From Lachnoclostridium sp. An196 (GTDB lineage: Bacteria > Bacillota > Clostridia > Lachnospirales > Lachnospiraceae): a DNA stretch of 56,574 nucleotides. Positions 15,934 to 23,199 of this stretch are shown here, piece after piece (positions within the stretch are counted from its first letter, which is position 1; each line of letters begins with the position of its first letter). Under the pieces are notes generated by a model. It searched no databases. It worked only from the letters and a program-made list of their open reading frames with translations, and had not been told where the DNA came from. Location of the stretch: assembly GCF_002160135.1 (NCBI RefSeq), contig NZ_NFJZ01000015.1, forward strand, positions 1 through 56,574, written 5' to 3'. A program made the position numbers and the translations under genes.

Positions 15934-16922
15934 ACGTTTTCCTTTGCGCCGTCGCTGTCGGACGGCGCGATTTCTGATTGTCTGATGACGAATAGCGGGG
16001 CGACGCCGCCGTCGTCGGACGCTCCGGCGGAGTTGCTGTTGCCGCCGTAGCTGAAACTGCAAAAGTTCGTCGTGTTCGCGGCGGACGGATCGGCAGTCCA
16101 GTACCAACAAGGATCCCCGTCCTCGTCATATGCAACGCGGTTCCGGCGTTCTTTAAAGAACGGAAACTGTTTCCCCGTTCCGTTGTATTCCGAAAATACT
16201 GTGTCGCCGCGTCCCTCGAATTCTGTCATCAGGAACAGGCGATCTTCGCATTTTATTGTTTGTCCGTCGATTTTCTGGACGGTTGTATGTAACGCAATCA
16301 CGGACTGCAGTTCATCCGGCAACAATGAATAGATCTGTTCCAAATATTCCCGCATATCTTCCGCGCCGGAAAATCCGTTTTTGTTGCTGCCGTTCCGGTT
16401 CATGCAGTGACGACCAACTATCCGGCGGAACCAGAACACGCAATCGCCCTTTTCGTAATGATCCACGCCCACGACAACAACCTGCGCCAGATCTCCGTTT
16501 TTAAGTGTGAAATTGATTTCCGTTCCCGGCGGCAGCGATACGCCCGCACGTCCTTTCTTGATAATGTCCTGAATATCGATCCATTCGACGCGCTGTTCGT
16601 TGTGCCTAACAATTCCGACAGAACCGGATCCGACCGACCGACACCGACCGGGCGTCGCGTCGGCGTTCTCCTTGTCTTTCTGTTCGTCCTGCTGCCCGCT
16701 GCTGTCTTTTCCGCGCGACAAATCAATTCCGATAAATACGGGCGTTCCCGCGTCCTCTTTTACTCCTGTCGCAATCTGCCGGGCGTATGTGTGCGGGACG
16801 TCGCATTTTGCAGCGTTCAGAAGAAATTCTGCTTTTGCTGCTTCTTTCATAACAGCGTACATTTCCGACGCCTTGACCGCGAATTCCGTTTCCGCTTTGA
16901 ATAAATCTGTTAAACTTGCCAT
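15927..16922 (-). CDS. DUF6273-type phage protein
   Basis: A 331-residue protein whose last 170 residues have the DUF6273 pattern: LFLMTEFEGRGDTVF, FFKERRNRVAYD, the aromatic YWTADPSAA, a Cys-containing NFCSFSYGG and VAPLFVIRQ at the end. This fold is related to the formylglycine-generating enzyme/C-type lectin group. The N-terminal third is helical, with an unusual low-complexity linker (DSSGQQDEQKDKENADATPGRCRS). A role in recognition is possible. It lies, unusually, among DNA modification and regulatory genes rather than tail genes. ATG 16922 with a GAGAGGATC ribosome site similar to that of the tail chaperone gene. Confidence 0.7.
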   Translation of the reverse strand: MASLTDLFKAETEFAVKASEMYAVMKEAAKAEFLLNAAKCDVPHTYARQIATGVKEDAGTPVFIGIDLSRGKDSSGQQDEQKDKENADATPGRCRSVGSGSVGIVRHNEQRVEWIDIQDIIKKGRAGVSLPPGTEINFTLKNGDLAQVVVVGVDHYEKGDCVFWFRRIVGRHCMNRNGSNKNGFSGAEDMREYLEQIYSLLPDELQSVIALHTTVQKIDGQTIKCEDRLFLMTEFEGRGDTVFSEYNGTGKQFPFFKERRNRVAYDEDGDPCWYWTADPSAANTTNFCSFSYGGNSNSAGASDDGGVAPLFVIRQSEIAPSDSDGAKENVC

Positions 16923-16952
16923 TTTGTGATCCTCTCTTTCTTTCCTGATTTT

Positions 16953-17453
16953 TTATCCTTCCTCAACGTCGCCGAAAATGCGAATATACGCGTCCGCGTC
17001 CAGTTTCCGGATCGTGTCCGCGACTTGCTTTTCTGTCACGACTTCAAGTTCTTTTCTTTTTGGGCAGTAATACAGATACGTTCCCCGAATGGTTTTTAAG
17101 TATTGAACATCTTCCCAAACATTCCGAACCATGTTTTCCCCGAAAAATAACGGGTTTAGCGGATCTTGATATTTCCGTCTGAACTCGAATATGATTCGGG
17201 CGGACGCCGTGTCGTACAGTTTCCCGTCGATGATTTTCCGAAGCCCGGTTCCCGGCTTTTGTTCCCGCGTTAATTCTTCCATAGTAACGCCCAACGCTCT
17301 AGCGACCTTTTCCACGTCCTGAAACGTCTGGTTGCGCTCCCCATTTTCCCACCGTGACAGCGAAACCGCCGTAACCCCGGCGCGGTCTGCTGTTTCTTCT
17401 TGCGTCATCCGCTTTTCTTTTCGGATCTGCTTCATGCGTTGCCCTATATCCAT
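16953..17453 (-). CDS. XRE-family HTH regulator
   Basis: A 166-residue protein with an N-terminal Cro/C1-type HTH (MDIGQRMKQIRKEKRMTQEE, recognition helix around TAVSLSRWENGERNQ, then VARALGVTMEELTR). The C-terminal 90 residues (IIDGKLYDTASARIIFEFRRK to GDVEEG) contain a Tyr-rich beta segment TYLYYCPKRKELEVV, which is not a known peptidase or dimerisation domain to me. It overlaps the upstream gene by 10 bases and is in the same direction as the early genes, so it is more likely an early gene regulator than the lysogeny repressor. Confidence 0.85.
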   Translation of the reverse strand: MDIGQRMKQIRKEKRMTQEETADRAGVTAVSLSRWENGERNQTFQDVEKVARALGVTMEELTREQKPGTGLRKIIDGKLYDTASARIIFEFRRKYQDPLNPLFFGENMVRNVWEDVQYLKTIRGTYLYYCPKRKELEVVTEKQVADTIRKLDADAYIRIFGDVEEG

Positions 17454-17920
17454 TCGTCCGCCCCTTTCCCAAATATCCGCGTCAGAATCCGACGGATCGC
17501 CGCCGTCGCCCGGAACATAATTCCGTTTCTTCTGCCCGGATTCTGTCTCATAATTTGCCGGAACGGTTCAGCGATTGCCGCGAACAATTCCGCGACCGCT
17601 CGTTTCAATTCGTCCAATTCTTCCCGGATTTCCTGTTTCTGTTTTTCCCGGCGGACGTCTTGCGCTTTATTTTCCTTTTGCTTTTGCGGGCGGCGCACCG
17701 CCCGAATCGCTGTCACTGTGACAACGTTATTTTCAAAATTGACTTCCTGAAGCGTGTACCCCGCCGCCCGCTCGATAATCTGATTCGCGGTTTCTTCCGA
17801 CGTGTATTCGTCCAACATCACGACATCAGGATCGGGATCCTTTTTATCCGCCTTGAACTCGATATGTATTTCCGCCCCGCCTATGCTCCCGATTTTCTTT
17901 AATAAATCTGATACTTTCAC
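17444..17920 (-). CDS. Phage protein with coiled coil, unknown function
   Basis: A 158-residue protein. The first half is alpha/beta (LKKIGSIGGAEIHIEFKADKK, TLQEVNFENNVVTVTAIRAVRR). Residues about 80 to 125 form a charged coiled coil (KQKENKAQDVRREKQKQEIREE). The tail is basic. It lies between the Dam-like methylase and the XRE regulator and overlaps the latter, suggesting translational coupling. No catalytic motif seen. Confidence 0.6.
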   Translation of the reverse strand: MKVSDLLKKIGSIGGAEIHIEFKADKKDPDPDVVMLDEYTSEETANQIIERAAGYTLQEVNFENNVVTVTAIRAVRRPQKQKENKAQDVRREKQKQEIREELDELKRAVAELFAAIAEPFRQIMRQNPGRRNGIMFRATAAIRRILTRIFGKGADEWI

Positions 17921-17961
17921 GGTTTGATCCTCCTTCCCCTTCTCCTGCTGCCGTCATCGTC

Positions 17962-18414
17962 TTACATACCCGCACCCCGAAATATAACGACCATTGACGG
18001 AAACGGGGCGGCGTTTTCTGTGCCAGATCCCCCCCCCCCGCTGCCGAATTTTAATCGTCCGGGAACGAACCTGATTTCCGATCTATGCAATATGAAATCG
18101 TGAAAATAGCGTGTGTCTGTTCGTGCCGGAATCAGCATGACGACGATCGTTCCGTCTTTCGTCCCCTCTCTATACGCTTTTTCTACCCATGCCGCAATCG
18201 CCCGACCATATGGCGGATTGCAGAAAACACGTCGCCCGCTCCAATCCTGCAGCAAGCCGTCCTGCTCCTTTGTGAAATATTCCGGCGTCTTGTGGTTCGA
18301 TTCATCCGCGCATGGATCCAGATCGAAATGAAATTCCCGATCCAGTTCGTCGAAAAACTCCTGCGGCGTCGCCCACTGATCCGTTTTACTGCTGAAAAGC
18401 CCCTTGTTTATCAT
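17962..18414 (-). CDS. Phage DNA N6-adenine methyltransferase (Dam-like), with an 11-G tract
   Basis: A 150-residue protein of the phage N-6-adenine methyltransferase family. Visible: WATPQEFFDELDREFHFDLDPCAD near the start, where the conserved DLDPCA segment is cofactor-related, and the catalytic NPPYG in RVFCNPPYGRAIAAW. ATG 18414 has an AAAGGAGA ribosome site. Near the C-terminus, the coding strand has 11 consecutive G (18,029 to 18,039), encoding most of a GSGGGGSG stretch placed before the conserved APFPSMVVIF end. The frame is intact at 11 G; a change of one base would replace the last 22 or so residues. Likely protects phage DNA or marks it for replication or packaging. Confidence 0.87.
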   Translation of the reverse strand: MINKGLFSSKTDQWATPQEFFDELDREFHFDLDPCADESNHKTPEYFTKEQDGLLQDWSGRRVFCNPPYGRAIAAWVEKAYREGTKDGTIVVMLIPARTDTRYFHDFILHRSEIRFVPGRLKFGSGGGGSGTENAAPFPSMVVIFRGAGM

Positions 18415-18430
18415 GGTTTGATTCTCCTTT
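18407..18430 (-). repeat. 24-base direct repeat over a start codon (copy 1)
   Basis: The 24 bases covering ribosome site, spacer, ATG and the first codons of the Dam-like gene are identical to 18,648 to 18,671, which covers the start of the next gene upstream. Both genes thus share the leader AAAGGAGA and the start ATG-ATA-AA. This is longer than needed for initiation alone and suggests duplicated control or module exchange. Confidence 0.85.
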
Positions 18431-18436
18431 TTTCTC

Positions 18437-18655
18437 TTAATAGTCCGCTTCGATCTGTTCGTCGCTTTCGTCGTAATATTCCCCGTCATACCCTCCCAAC
18501 ATAGCGACTTCGTAGCAATTCCAACATAAAAGCCGGAACGGAATACCTCGACAGTCTTTCGTGAAAAGCATGTCCGCCCGCTCGACTTCTTTTCCACATT
18601 CCGAGCAAATACGAATGTCTTTGTCCTCATTCGTGTAAACATTCGGCTTTATCAT
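18437..18655 (-). CDS. Small Cys-rich phage protein, probable zinc ribbon
   Basis: A 72-residue protein beginning MIKPNVYTNEDKDIRICSECGK. Cys pairs ICSECGKEVE and LLCWNCYEV form a CxxC plus CxxC zinc ribbon. The C-terminus is acidic (DGEYYDESDEQIEADY). The start at 18655 is set by an AAAGGAGA site shared with the methylase gene; the longer frame to 18772 overlaps the neighbouring gene. Function unknown; such small ribbon proteins often modulate host transcription. Confidence 0.65.
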   Translation of the reverse strand: MIKPNVYTNEDKDIRICSECGKEVERADMLFTKDCRGIPFRLLCWNCYEVAMLGGYDGEYYDESDEQIEADY

Positions 18656-18671
18656 GGTTTGATTCTCCTTT
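18648..18671 (-). repeat. 24-base direct repeat over a start codon (copy 2)
   Basis: Identical to 18,407 to 18,430. It spans the ribosome site and first codons of the Cys-rich gene ending at 18,437. Confidence 0.85.
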
Positions 18672-18675
18672 CTTT

Positions 18676-18882
18676 TTATCTTTTCAGTGCAAGCCACCAA
18701 TGCGGATTGTTCCTTTCTTCCATATGTTCGCAATTTTCCGCGTCGCAATTTTTCGCCTTGCACATAGCGCAAAATCTTTCTTGAAACGCTTTATCCCACG
18801 GCGCTTCCAAAACTGGAAGGCTATCTAGGAAGTTCCCCAACGTCTCCGGGCTTTGTGTTATTTCCTCAAATATCGTTTTCAT
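18676..18882 (-). CDS. Small Cys-rich phage protein
   Basis: A 68-residue protein with a Cys/Asn cluster FCAMCKAKNCDAENCEHMEERNN, four Cys in CxxC...C...C spacing, and a C-terminal WWLALKR. It overlaps the HTH gene by 4 bases (ATGA type), so it is translated with it. Resembles short zinc-binding proteins common in Clostridia prophages; role unknown. Confidence 0.6.
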   Translation of the reverse strand: MKTIFEEITQSPETLGNFLDSLPVLEAPWDKAFQERFCAMCKAKNCDAENCEHMEERNNPHWWLALKR

Positions 18883-19076
18883 CCGATCGCCCTCTGTGCC
18901 ACCTCTGCGCTATAAGCGTTTTTTCCGTTCCCCGTCCCGCGATCTAATTCTCTATAAATCGTCGCAATATGAACGCCCACCGCTGCGGCAATTTCTTTTT
19001 CGCTCATTCCCTGCCTGCGCATTTCCTCGATCCTCTGCCTGTCCGCAAATACAAGTCGTTTGTATTTCCTTGCCAC
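18879..19076 (-). CDS. Small HTH protein (IS30-type HTH)
   Basis: A 65-residue protein made almost wholly of an HTH_38-like domain: VFADRQRIEEMRRQGMSEKEIAAAVGVHIATIYRELDRG, as at the N-terminus of IS30 transposases but without any catalytic part. Starts at GTG 19076 after a strong AAGGAGGTG site. It is the first gene of the early block at the prophage right end. Probably a DNA-binding regulator. Its leader begins right after a hairpin with a T-run (19,106 to 19,137), which could limit its expression. Confidence 0.75.
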   Translation of the reverse strand: MARKYKRLVFADRQRIEEMRRQGMSEKEIAAAVGVHIATIYRELDRGTGNGKNAYSAEVAQRAIG

Positions 19077-19105
19077 TTTTTACACCTCCTTGAAAGTAAA
19101 AAAAT

Positions 19106-19137
19106 AATGCGTATGAGTTTTTAAACTCATACGCATT
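19106..19137. terminator. Bidirectional hairpin at the prophage right end
   Basis: A perfect 15-base inverted repeat (19,106 to 19,120 with 19,123 to 19,137) with T-runs on both sides: ATTTTTTTAC in the minus direction and GACTTTTTTAT in the plus direction. It lies just upstream of the first phage gene and shares ATGCG and GAGTTTAAA with the following hairpin. It isolates the prophage from the host operon and could contain the attachment site. Confidence 0.75.
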
Positions 19138-19169
19138 GACTTTTTTATATCCCTATGATAAAAATAAAT

Positions 19170-19205
19170 AAATGCGAATTGAGTTTAAATACTCTATTCG
19201 CATTT
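19170..19205 (-). terminator. dtd terminator hairpin
   Basis: Arms 19,170 to 19,184 and 19,191 to 19,205 with one mismatch; followed in the minus direction by ATTTATTTTTATC. It begins 5 bases after the dtd stop and ends the maf-dtd transcript. Confidence 0.7.
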
Positions 19206-19209
19206 AATT

Positions 19210-19659
19210 TTAAAACTTAGCGTCCGAATCCAGCACGAGAGTAAAAGGTCCATCGTTCAGAAGTTCTACTTTCATATCCGCGCCGAACCGGCCCCGTTCC
19301 ACGATCGGAACCTGTTCCCTGCATTTCTCTATGATATACTCATATATCCCCGACGCCGCATCCGGCTTGCCCGCACGGGTAAAACCGGGGCGATTCCCCC
19401 TGCGGCAGTCCGCGTACAGGGTAAACTGAGAAATCAGCAGCAGTGAGCCTCCCACTGTTTCCAGGTTCAGATTGGTTTTCCCATTTTCATCTTCAAAGAT
19501 GCGCAGCCCCAGCATCTTCTTCACCATCCGGTCAGCAGTCTCTTCAGTATCCTCATCCGAAACGCCGATCAGCACCATAAATCCTTTTCCGATTTTACCC
19601 AATACCTCTCCGTCCACGGTAACCGACGCATGGGCGACTCTCTGTATCACAAACCTCAT
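19210..19659 (-). CDS. dtd: D-aminoacyl-tRNA deacylase
   Basis: A 149-residue DTD that removes D-amino acids (and Gly from tRNA-Ala) from mischarged tRNA. Family signatures: N-terminal [26 protein letters not shown], the active-site [17 protein letters not shown], and the C-terminal NDGPFT with the cross-subunit Gly-Pro motif. Full length. It overlaps maf by 4 bases (ATGA), so the two are coupled. The gene is intact right next to the prophage edge; if integration used its 3' end, the last codons were preserved. Confidence 0.95.
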   Translation of the reverse strand: MRFVIQRVAHASVTVDGEVLGKIGKGFMVLIGVSDEDTEETADRMVKKMLGLRIFEDENGKTNLNLETVGGSLLLISQFTLYADCRRGNRPGFTRAGKPDAASGIYEYIIEKCREQVPIVERGRFGADMKVELLNDGPFTLVLDSDAKF

Positions 19660-20252
19660 CTTTTTTCATCCTTTCCGCAGGCAGTCAAATCTATACCTGC
19701 CGCCAGCGCTTCCTGATAGAGTCTTCCCACCGGAAGACCCACCACCGTATTATAGTCGCCTTCAATCCCCGACACATAGGCTGCAAATCTGCCCTGAATG
19801 CCGTAGGCTCCCGCCTTGTCCATGGGCTCGCCGCTCTCCACATAGGACCGGATCTGCTCCTCCGTCATGGGATACACATGTACTTTTGTGGCTTCCGCAA
19901 AACAGATCTCCTGCCCGCTCTCCTTGAGAATCAGCGTTACTCCGGTAAGTACCTCATGCTCCTTTCCCTGAAGCATTTTCAGCATTCTCACTGCGTCTCC
20001 CGCATCTTTGGGTTTTCCCAGTATACGCCCGGATACCGCTACGACTGTGTCCGCTCCGATGATCACATCCCCGTCTGTCTTTGCGGCCACTTCCCGCGCT
20101 TTCTGCCGGGATAATTCTTTCACTGCCTCGGAAGGAATCTCCGTCGTGATAACCTCTTCTCCTTCCGCTTTCACGATCTCGAACGAAACGCCGATCTGCT
20201 CCAGGAGTTCTTTCCTTCTGGGCGACCCGGACGCCAGGATGATCTTTTTCAC
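19656..20252 (-). CDS. maf: Maf-type nucleotide pyrophosphatase
   Basis: A 198-residue Maf protein, a house-cleaning nucleoside triphosphate pyrophosphatase (dTTP/UTP type in many bacteria). N-terminal [15 protein letters not shown] is the signature; catalytic acids appear in [21 protein letters not shown] and the [10 protein letters not shown] and AYGIQGRFA motifs follow. Starts with GTG 20252 after GGAGGAAG. Coupled to dtd downstream, and to a 30-residue frame upstream whose stop overlaps its start. Confidence 0.94.
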   Translation of the reverse strand: MKKIILASGSPRRKELLEQIGVSFEIVKAEGEEVITTEIPSEAVKELSRQKAREVAAKTDGDVIIGADTVVAVSGRILGKPKDAGDAVRMLKMLQGKEHEVLTGVTLILKESGQEICFAEATKVHVYPMTEEQIRSYVESGEPMDKAGAYGIQGRFAAYVSGIEGDYNTVVGLPVGRLYQEALAAGIDLTACGKDEKR

Positions 20253-20341
20253 TTTTCTTCCTCCTTTTCTTCTGTATCCTTTGCCTCAATCCGGAATATT
20301 TTGATTATGTCCCCGGTGGCTTTTCGGAGTTTCTCCTCCAT
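20249..20341 (-). CDS. Possible small ORF upstream of maf
   Basis: A 30-codon frame from ATG 20341 to a TGA that overlaps the maf GTG. The product is highly charged, ending TEEKEEEK, with an amphipathic start (MEEKLRKATGDIIKIF). No clear ribosome site precedes the ATG. The 4-base overlap favours translational coupling to maf, but without homologs it could be chance. Confidence 0.3.
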   Translation of the reverse strand: MEEKLRKATGDIIKIFRIEAKDTEEKEEEK

Positions 20342-20432
20342 TTCGCCAGCGACAGATTACCGGTCCCTGGCTTCATCACATTATACATAATGAAAAAATG
20401 ATGCGCAAGCCTTCAAATTTCAGACGCAGTAA

Positions 20433-20464
20433 AGCCGCCCCTTTTCAAATGTTCAGGGACGGCT
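20433..20464 (-). terminator. Hairpin after eno
   Basis: Arms AGCCGCCCCT (20,433 to 20,442) and AGGGACGGCT (20,455 to 20,464) with one mismatch, 7 bases after the eno stop. The T-run in the minus direction is short (TTTACTG), so it may be a weak terminator or an mRNA 3'-end stabiliser. Confidence 0.5.
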
Positions 20465-20471
20465 CTATTGC

Positions 20472-21770
20472 TCATTCAAACGGATTCCGATATGACGCCA
20501 GGCTGCCCAGCTCTTCTTCTATCCTAAGCAGCTGGTTGTACTTCTCAGTCCGCTCTGCCCGGCAGGGAGCTCCTGTTTTGATCTGTCCGGATCCGCAGGC
20601 CACCGCCAGATCCGCGATGATATCTTCCGAAGTCTCTCCGCTTCTATGAGAGATGATCGTGCGGTATCCTGCTTTATGCGCCATATGGATGGCATCAAAG
20701 GCTTCCGTCAGTGTCCCGATCTGGTTGACCTTGATCAGAACAGCGTTCGCCGCCTGCAGTTTCACTCCGCAGGAGATGCGTTTCGTATTGGTTACAAACA
20801 AATCGTCTCCTACCAGCTGGACACGGTCTCCCATCTGGCGGGTCATGAGCTGCCAGCCCTCCCAGTCATCTTCCGAAAGTCCGTCTTCAATGGAAACAAG
20901 CGGATACTGTTCGATCAGCTCTTCATAATACTCCACCATTTCTTCCGAACTGCGGCTGATCCGATGTCCGTTCGTTTTCGCTTCACCGGGAAAATCATAA
21001 AGATTTGTCTTATCATTCACCAGCTCACTGGCCGCCGCGTCCATGGCAAATACAAAATCTTTTCCCGGCTCATACCCCGCCTCTTCCACCGCTTCTTTCA
21101 GATATAGAAAAACTTCTTTTGCATCCCGCATATCCGGCGCGAATCCGCCTTCATCTCCCACCGCTGTGGTCAGTCCCTCTTTCTCCAGGATCAGCTTCAG
21201 TTTATGATATACCTCCGCTCCCATGCGAAGCCCTTCCCGGAAGCAGCACGCTCCCACCGGCATGATCATGAATTCCTGAAAATCCAGGTTGTTTTTAGAG
21301 TGGCGTCCTCCGTTCAGCACATTCATCATGGGAACCGGCATCGTATCTGTACGGATTCCTCCCAAGTACTGATAGAGTGGAAGCCCCAGCGCTCTGGCTG
21401 CGGCCTTTGCTACGGCCATGGATACTGCCAGGATGGCATTGGCCCCCAGGTTGGATTTGTTCTCCGTACCGTCCGCATCGATGAGCAGATGATCAATATA
21501 CCCCTGGTTCAATCCGTTTTCACCCAGAAGAACATTGGCGATCTTGGTATTCACATTGGCCACTGCCTTCTCCACACCCAGCCCCAGATAGCGTTCCTGG
21601 CCATCCCGCAGTTCTACTGCCTCAAATCTTCCCGTAGATGCTCCCGACGGAACTGATGCTCTGGCCTGGTAAATGCCGTCCAGCAGCACCTCTGCCTCCA
21701 GCGTGGGATTACCTCTTGAATCCAGAATCTCTCTCGCATAAATATAAGTAATCGGCAGATATTGATTCAT
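20472..21770 (-). CDS. eno: Enolase
   Basis: A 432-residue enolase that converts 2-phosphoglycerate to phosphoenolpyruvate. Signatures: [34 protein letters not shown] loop, the metal ligand region [28 protein letters not shown], catalytic Lys in [13 protein letters not shown] and [21 protein letters not shown] 21770 is chosen because AGGAGG lies 9 bases upstream; the frame extends 6 codons further without a site. In the minus reading direction it is the last glycolytic gene of this region, downstream of the SH3 protein gene. Confidence 0.97.
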   Translation of the reverse strand: MNQYLPITYIYAREILDSRGNPTLEAEVLLDGIYQARASVPSGASTGRFEAVELRDGQERYLGLGVEKAVANVNTKIANVLLGENGLNQGYIDHLLIDADGTENKSNLGANAILAVSMAVAKAAARALGLPLYQYLGGIRTDTMPVPMMNVLNGGRHSKNNLDFQEFMIMPVGACCFREGLRMGAEVYHKLKLILEKEGLTTAVGDEGGFAPDMRDAKEVFLYLKEAVEEAGYEPGKDFVFAMDAAASELVNDKTNLYDFPGEAKTNGHRISRSSEEMVEYYEELIEQYPLVSIEDGLSEDDWEGWQLMTRQMGDRVQLVGDDLFVTNTKRISCGVKLQAANAVLIKVNQIGTLTEAFDAIHMAHKAGYRTIISHRSGETSEDIIADLAVACGSGQIKTGAPCRAERTEKYNQLLRIEEELGSLASYRNPFE

Positions 21771-21822
21771 AAAAAAGAACCTCCTCATACGTTTTTCTTA
21801 GTATGAGCAGGTCCTTTGCTTC

Positions 21823-23187
21823 CTATTCTGTGATTTCCGACAGATACTGGGACATCACATAACCTTCTTCGTTATTCTGTTCAATGCAGCGGATCTGTAC
21901 CCATTCCTGAGAAGGATCACCCAGAACTTCTACGGTCTCTCCCGCATTGACCTGAGTAAGAATTTCCCCATTTGTGCTCGCCTCGCTGCGAACATTGACC
22001 GAGCTTCCATTGACCTCCATCGTAAGCGTCGTCTCTTCTTCAGCGGTCTCCTCTTCAGTGGTCTCCTCCTCAGGAGTTTCTTCCTCTGCTGGCGTCTCTT
22101 CCTCCGAAGTATCCCCCTCCGTATCGGCAGAACCATCTTCTTCTCCCCGGATGATCAGGGAGCCTTCCTCCTCGTCTTCCTGTTCCTGCTCCGTCACAGT
22201 ATTATCCGCATTGTCACGGCCTCCGCCGCCGAATATACGGAACGCGGCAAACCCTATCACCGCCACCAGGACAAGCGCAATCACCACTCCGAGAATCACC
22301 ATCTTCTTCCCGTCATCTTCCAGATCCCAGTCATAACGATCATCTTCTTCATCGTAATTATCATCGTCTTCTTCGTCGTCCTCGTACTCATCGTCGTATT
22401 CTTCATCCTCATCGTCAGGCTCTTCTGCGACTGCAGGAACGGGCTTTCTTACTCTCTTCGGCTCCGGTACGGGCTCTGCTTTCTTCTCCGGTTCTTCCTC
22501 CGGCAAATCCGGATCCGCGATAAAATACTCGAAGGTATCGTCTTTCGCCACTGCGGGCTCCACCGTAATCCCCGCCTCTGCGGCTGCGGCCTCGTAGACC
22601 TGGTCCACCAGCGTCTCGGAAGCGCCTCTCAGGATCTGGCGGAAGGCTCCTACCAGGAACACTGCCCAGCTTCCCATATACCCGGACACTCCTGCCGGCT
22701 GGTTCTTCGCCAGTGTAGGCAGGATCTTCTCCAGTTTGTCCAGCTCTGCCTGGATCTTGTCTTCTGCCAGGCCGAAGATAGCAGAGATCTCCTTCGCCGT
22801 AAAATCATCTTTATAGGCCATCACCAGCATGATCCGGTGCAGAAGAGGGAAACCTCCCGGTATATCAGACAGTGCGCCCGCTTTTCCTGAACCGGACGGC
22901 TTCTTCTCCTGATCTGCCGCCAGCAGCTTGTGATACTCCCGGCGCATCCTGCGGTAATATTTGTCCCAGAACCATTTTTCCTGATTCTTGGCAGGATCTG
23001 CCTCGTCCAGCATACCGAACAGTTCCGTGAAAAAGCCTTTCATAAACTCCCCGGCTGCTTCCTCCGACTGCAGGATCAGGAAAGAACGGCTGTAAGTATC
23101 CTCATATACCGCGTCATACAGTTTTCTGTAGCCCTGCCTGTCTCCTTTCTGGAGATCCTCCAGGGCACGTTTCATCTCAAGTACCAT
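21823..23187 (-). CDS. Membrane SH3-domain protein with sigma-like cytosolic part
   Basis: A 454-residue single-pass protein of unusual design. Residues 1 to about 165 are helical and resemble sigma-70-type region 2/4 modules (KDDFTAKEISAIFGLAEDKIQAELDKLEKIL). A very acidic linker (257 to 292, mostly Asp/Glu with Tyr) leads to one membrane segment at about 296 to 317 (MVILGVVIALVLVAVIGFAAF). Outside, a repeated EEET stretch (361 to 387) is followed by a bacterial SH3 domain (388 to 452, SSVNVRSEASTNGEIL). It may sense the wall through SH3 and signal inward. It sits between gpmI (13-base gap) and eno. Function unknown. Confidence 0.7.
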   Translation of the reverse strand: MVLEMKRALEDLQKGDRQGYRKLYDAVYEDTYSRSFLILQSEEAAGEFMKGFFTELFGMLDEADPAKNQEKWFWDKYYRRMRREYHKLLAADQEKKPSGSGKAGALSDIPGGFPLLHRIMLVMAYKDDFTAKEISAIFGLAEDKIQAELDKLEKILPTLAKNQPAGVSGYMGSWAVFLVGAFRQILRGASETLVDQVYEAAAAEAGITVEPAVAKDDTFEYFIADPDLPEEEPEKKAEPVPEPKRVRKPVPAVAEEPDDEDEEYDDEYEDDEEDDDNYDEEDDRYDWDLEDDGKKMVILGVVIALVLVAVIGFAAFRIFGGGGRDNADNTVTEQEQEDEEEGSLIIRGEEDGSADTEGDTSEEETPAEEETPEEETTEEETAEEETTLTMEVNGSSVNVRSEASTNGEILTQVNAGETVEVLGDPSQEWVQIRCIEQNNEEGYVMSQYLSEITE

Positions 23188-23199
23188 ATCTCTCCTACC

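Larger units (their letters stand above)
1..19137 (-). mobile_element. Prophage arm (early, replication, packaging, head and tail genes), left end outside window
   Basis: Thirty or so tightly packed, often overlapping minus-strand genes run from a small HTH gene near 19.08 kb to a tape measure gene cut at position 1. The order terminase small, terminase large, portal, protease, capsid, connectors, major tail protein, chaperones, tape measure is that of HK97-like siphoviruses. The host side begins at dtd (19,210). The right boundary is placed in the hairpin-rich stretch 19,106 to 19,205 because coding style and gene type change there; no att core could be proven without the other end. Integrase, lysogeny repressor, lysis and baseplate genes are not in the window. 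Confidence 0.93.

Noticed and set aside
15927-16922. Diversity-generating retroelement target
   Set aside because: No reverse transcriptase or template repeat near the lectin-like gene in the window.
18879-19076. IS30-type transposase fragment
   Set aside because: Only the HTH part is present, with its own strong ribosome site and coupling to the next gene; more likely a small phage regulator than a decayed insertion sequence.
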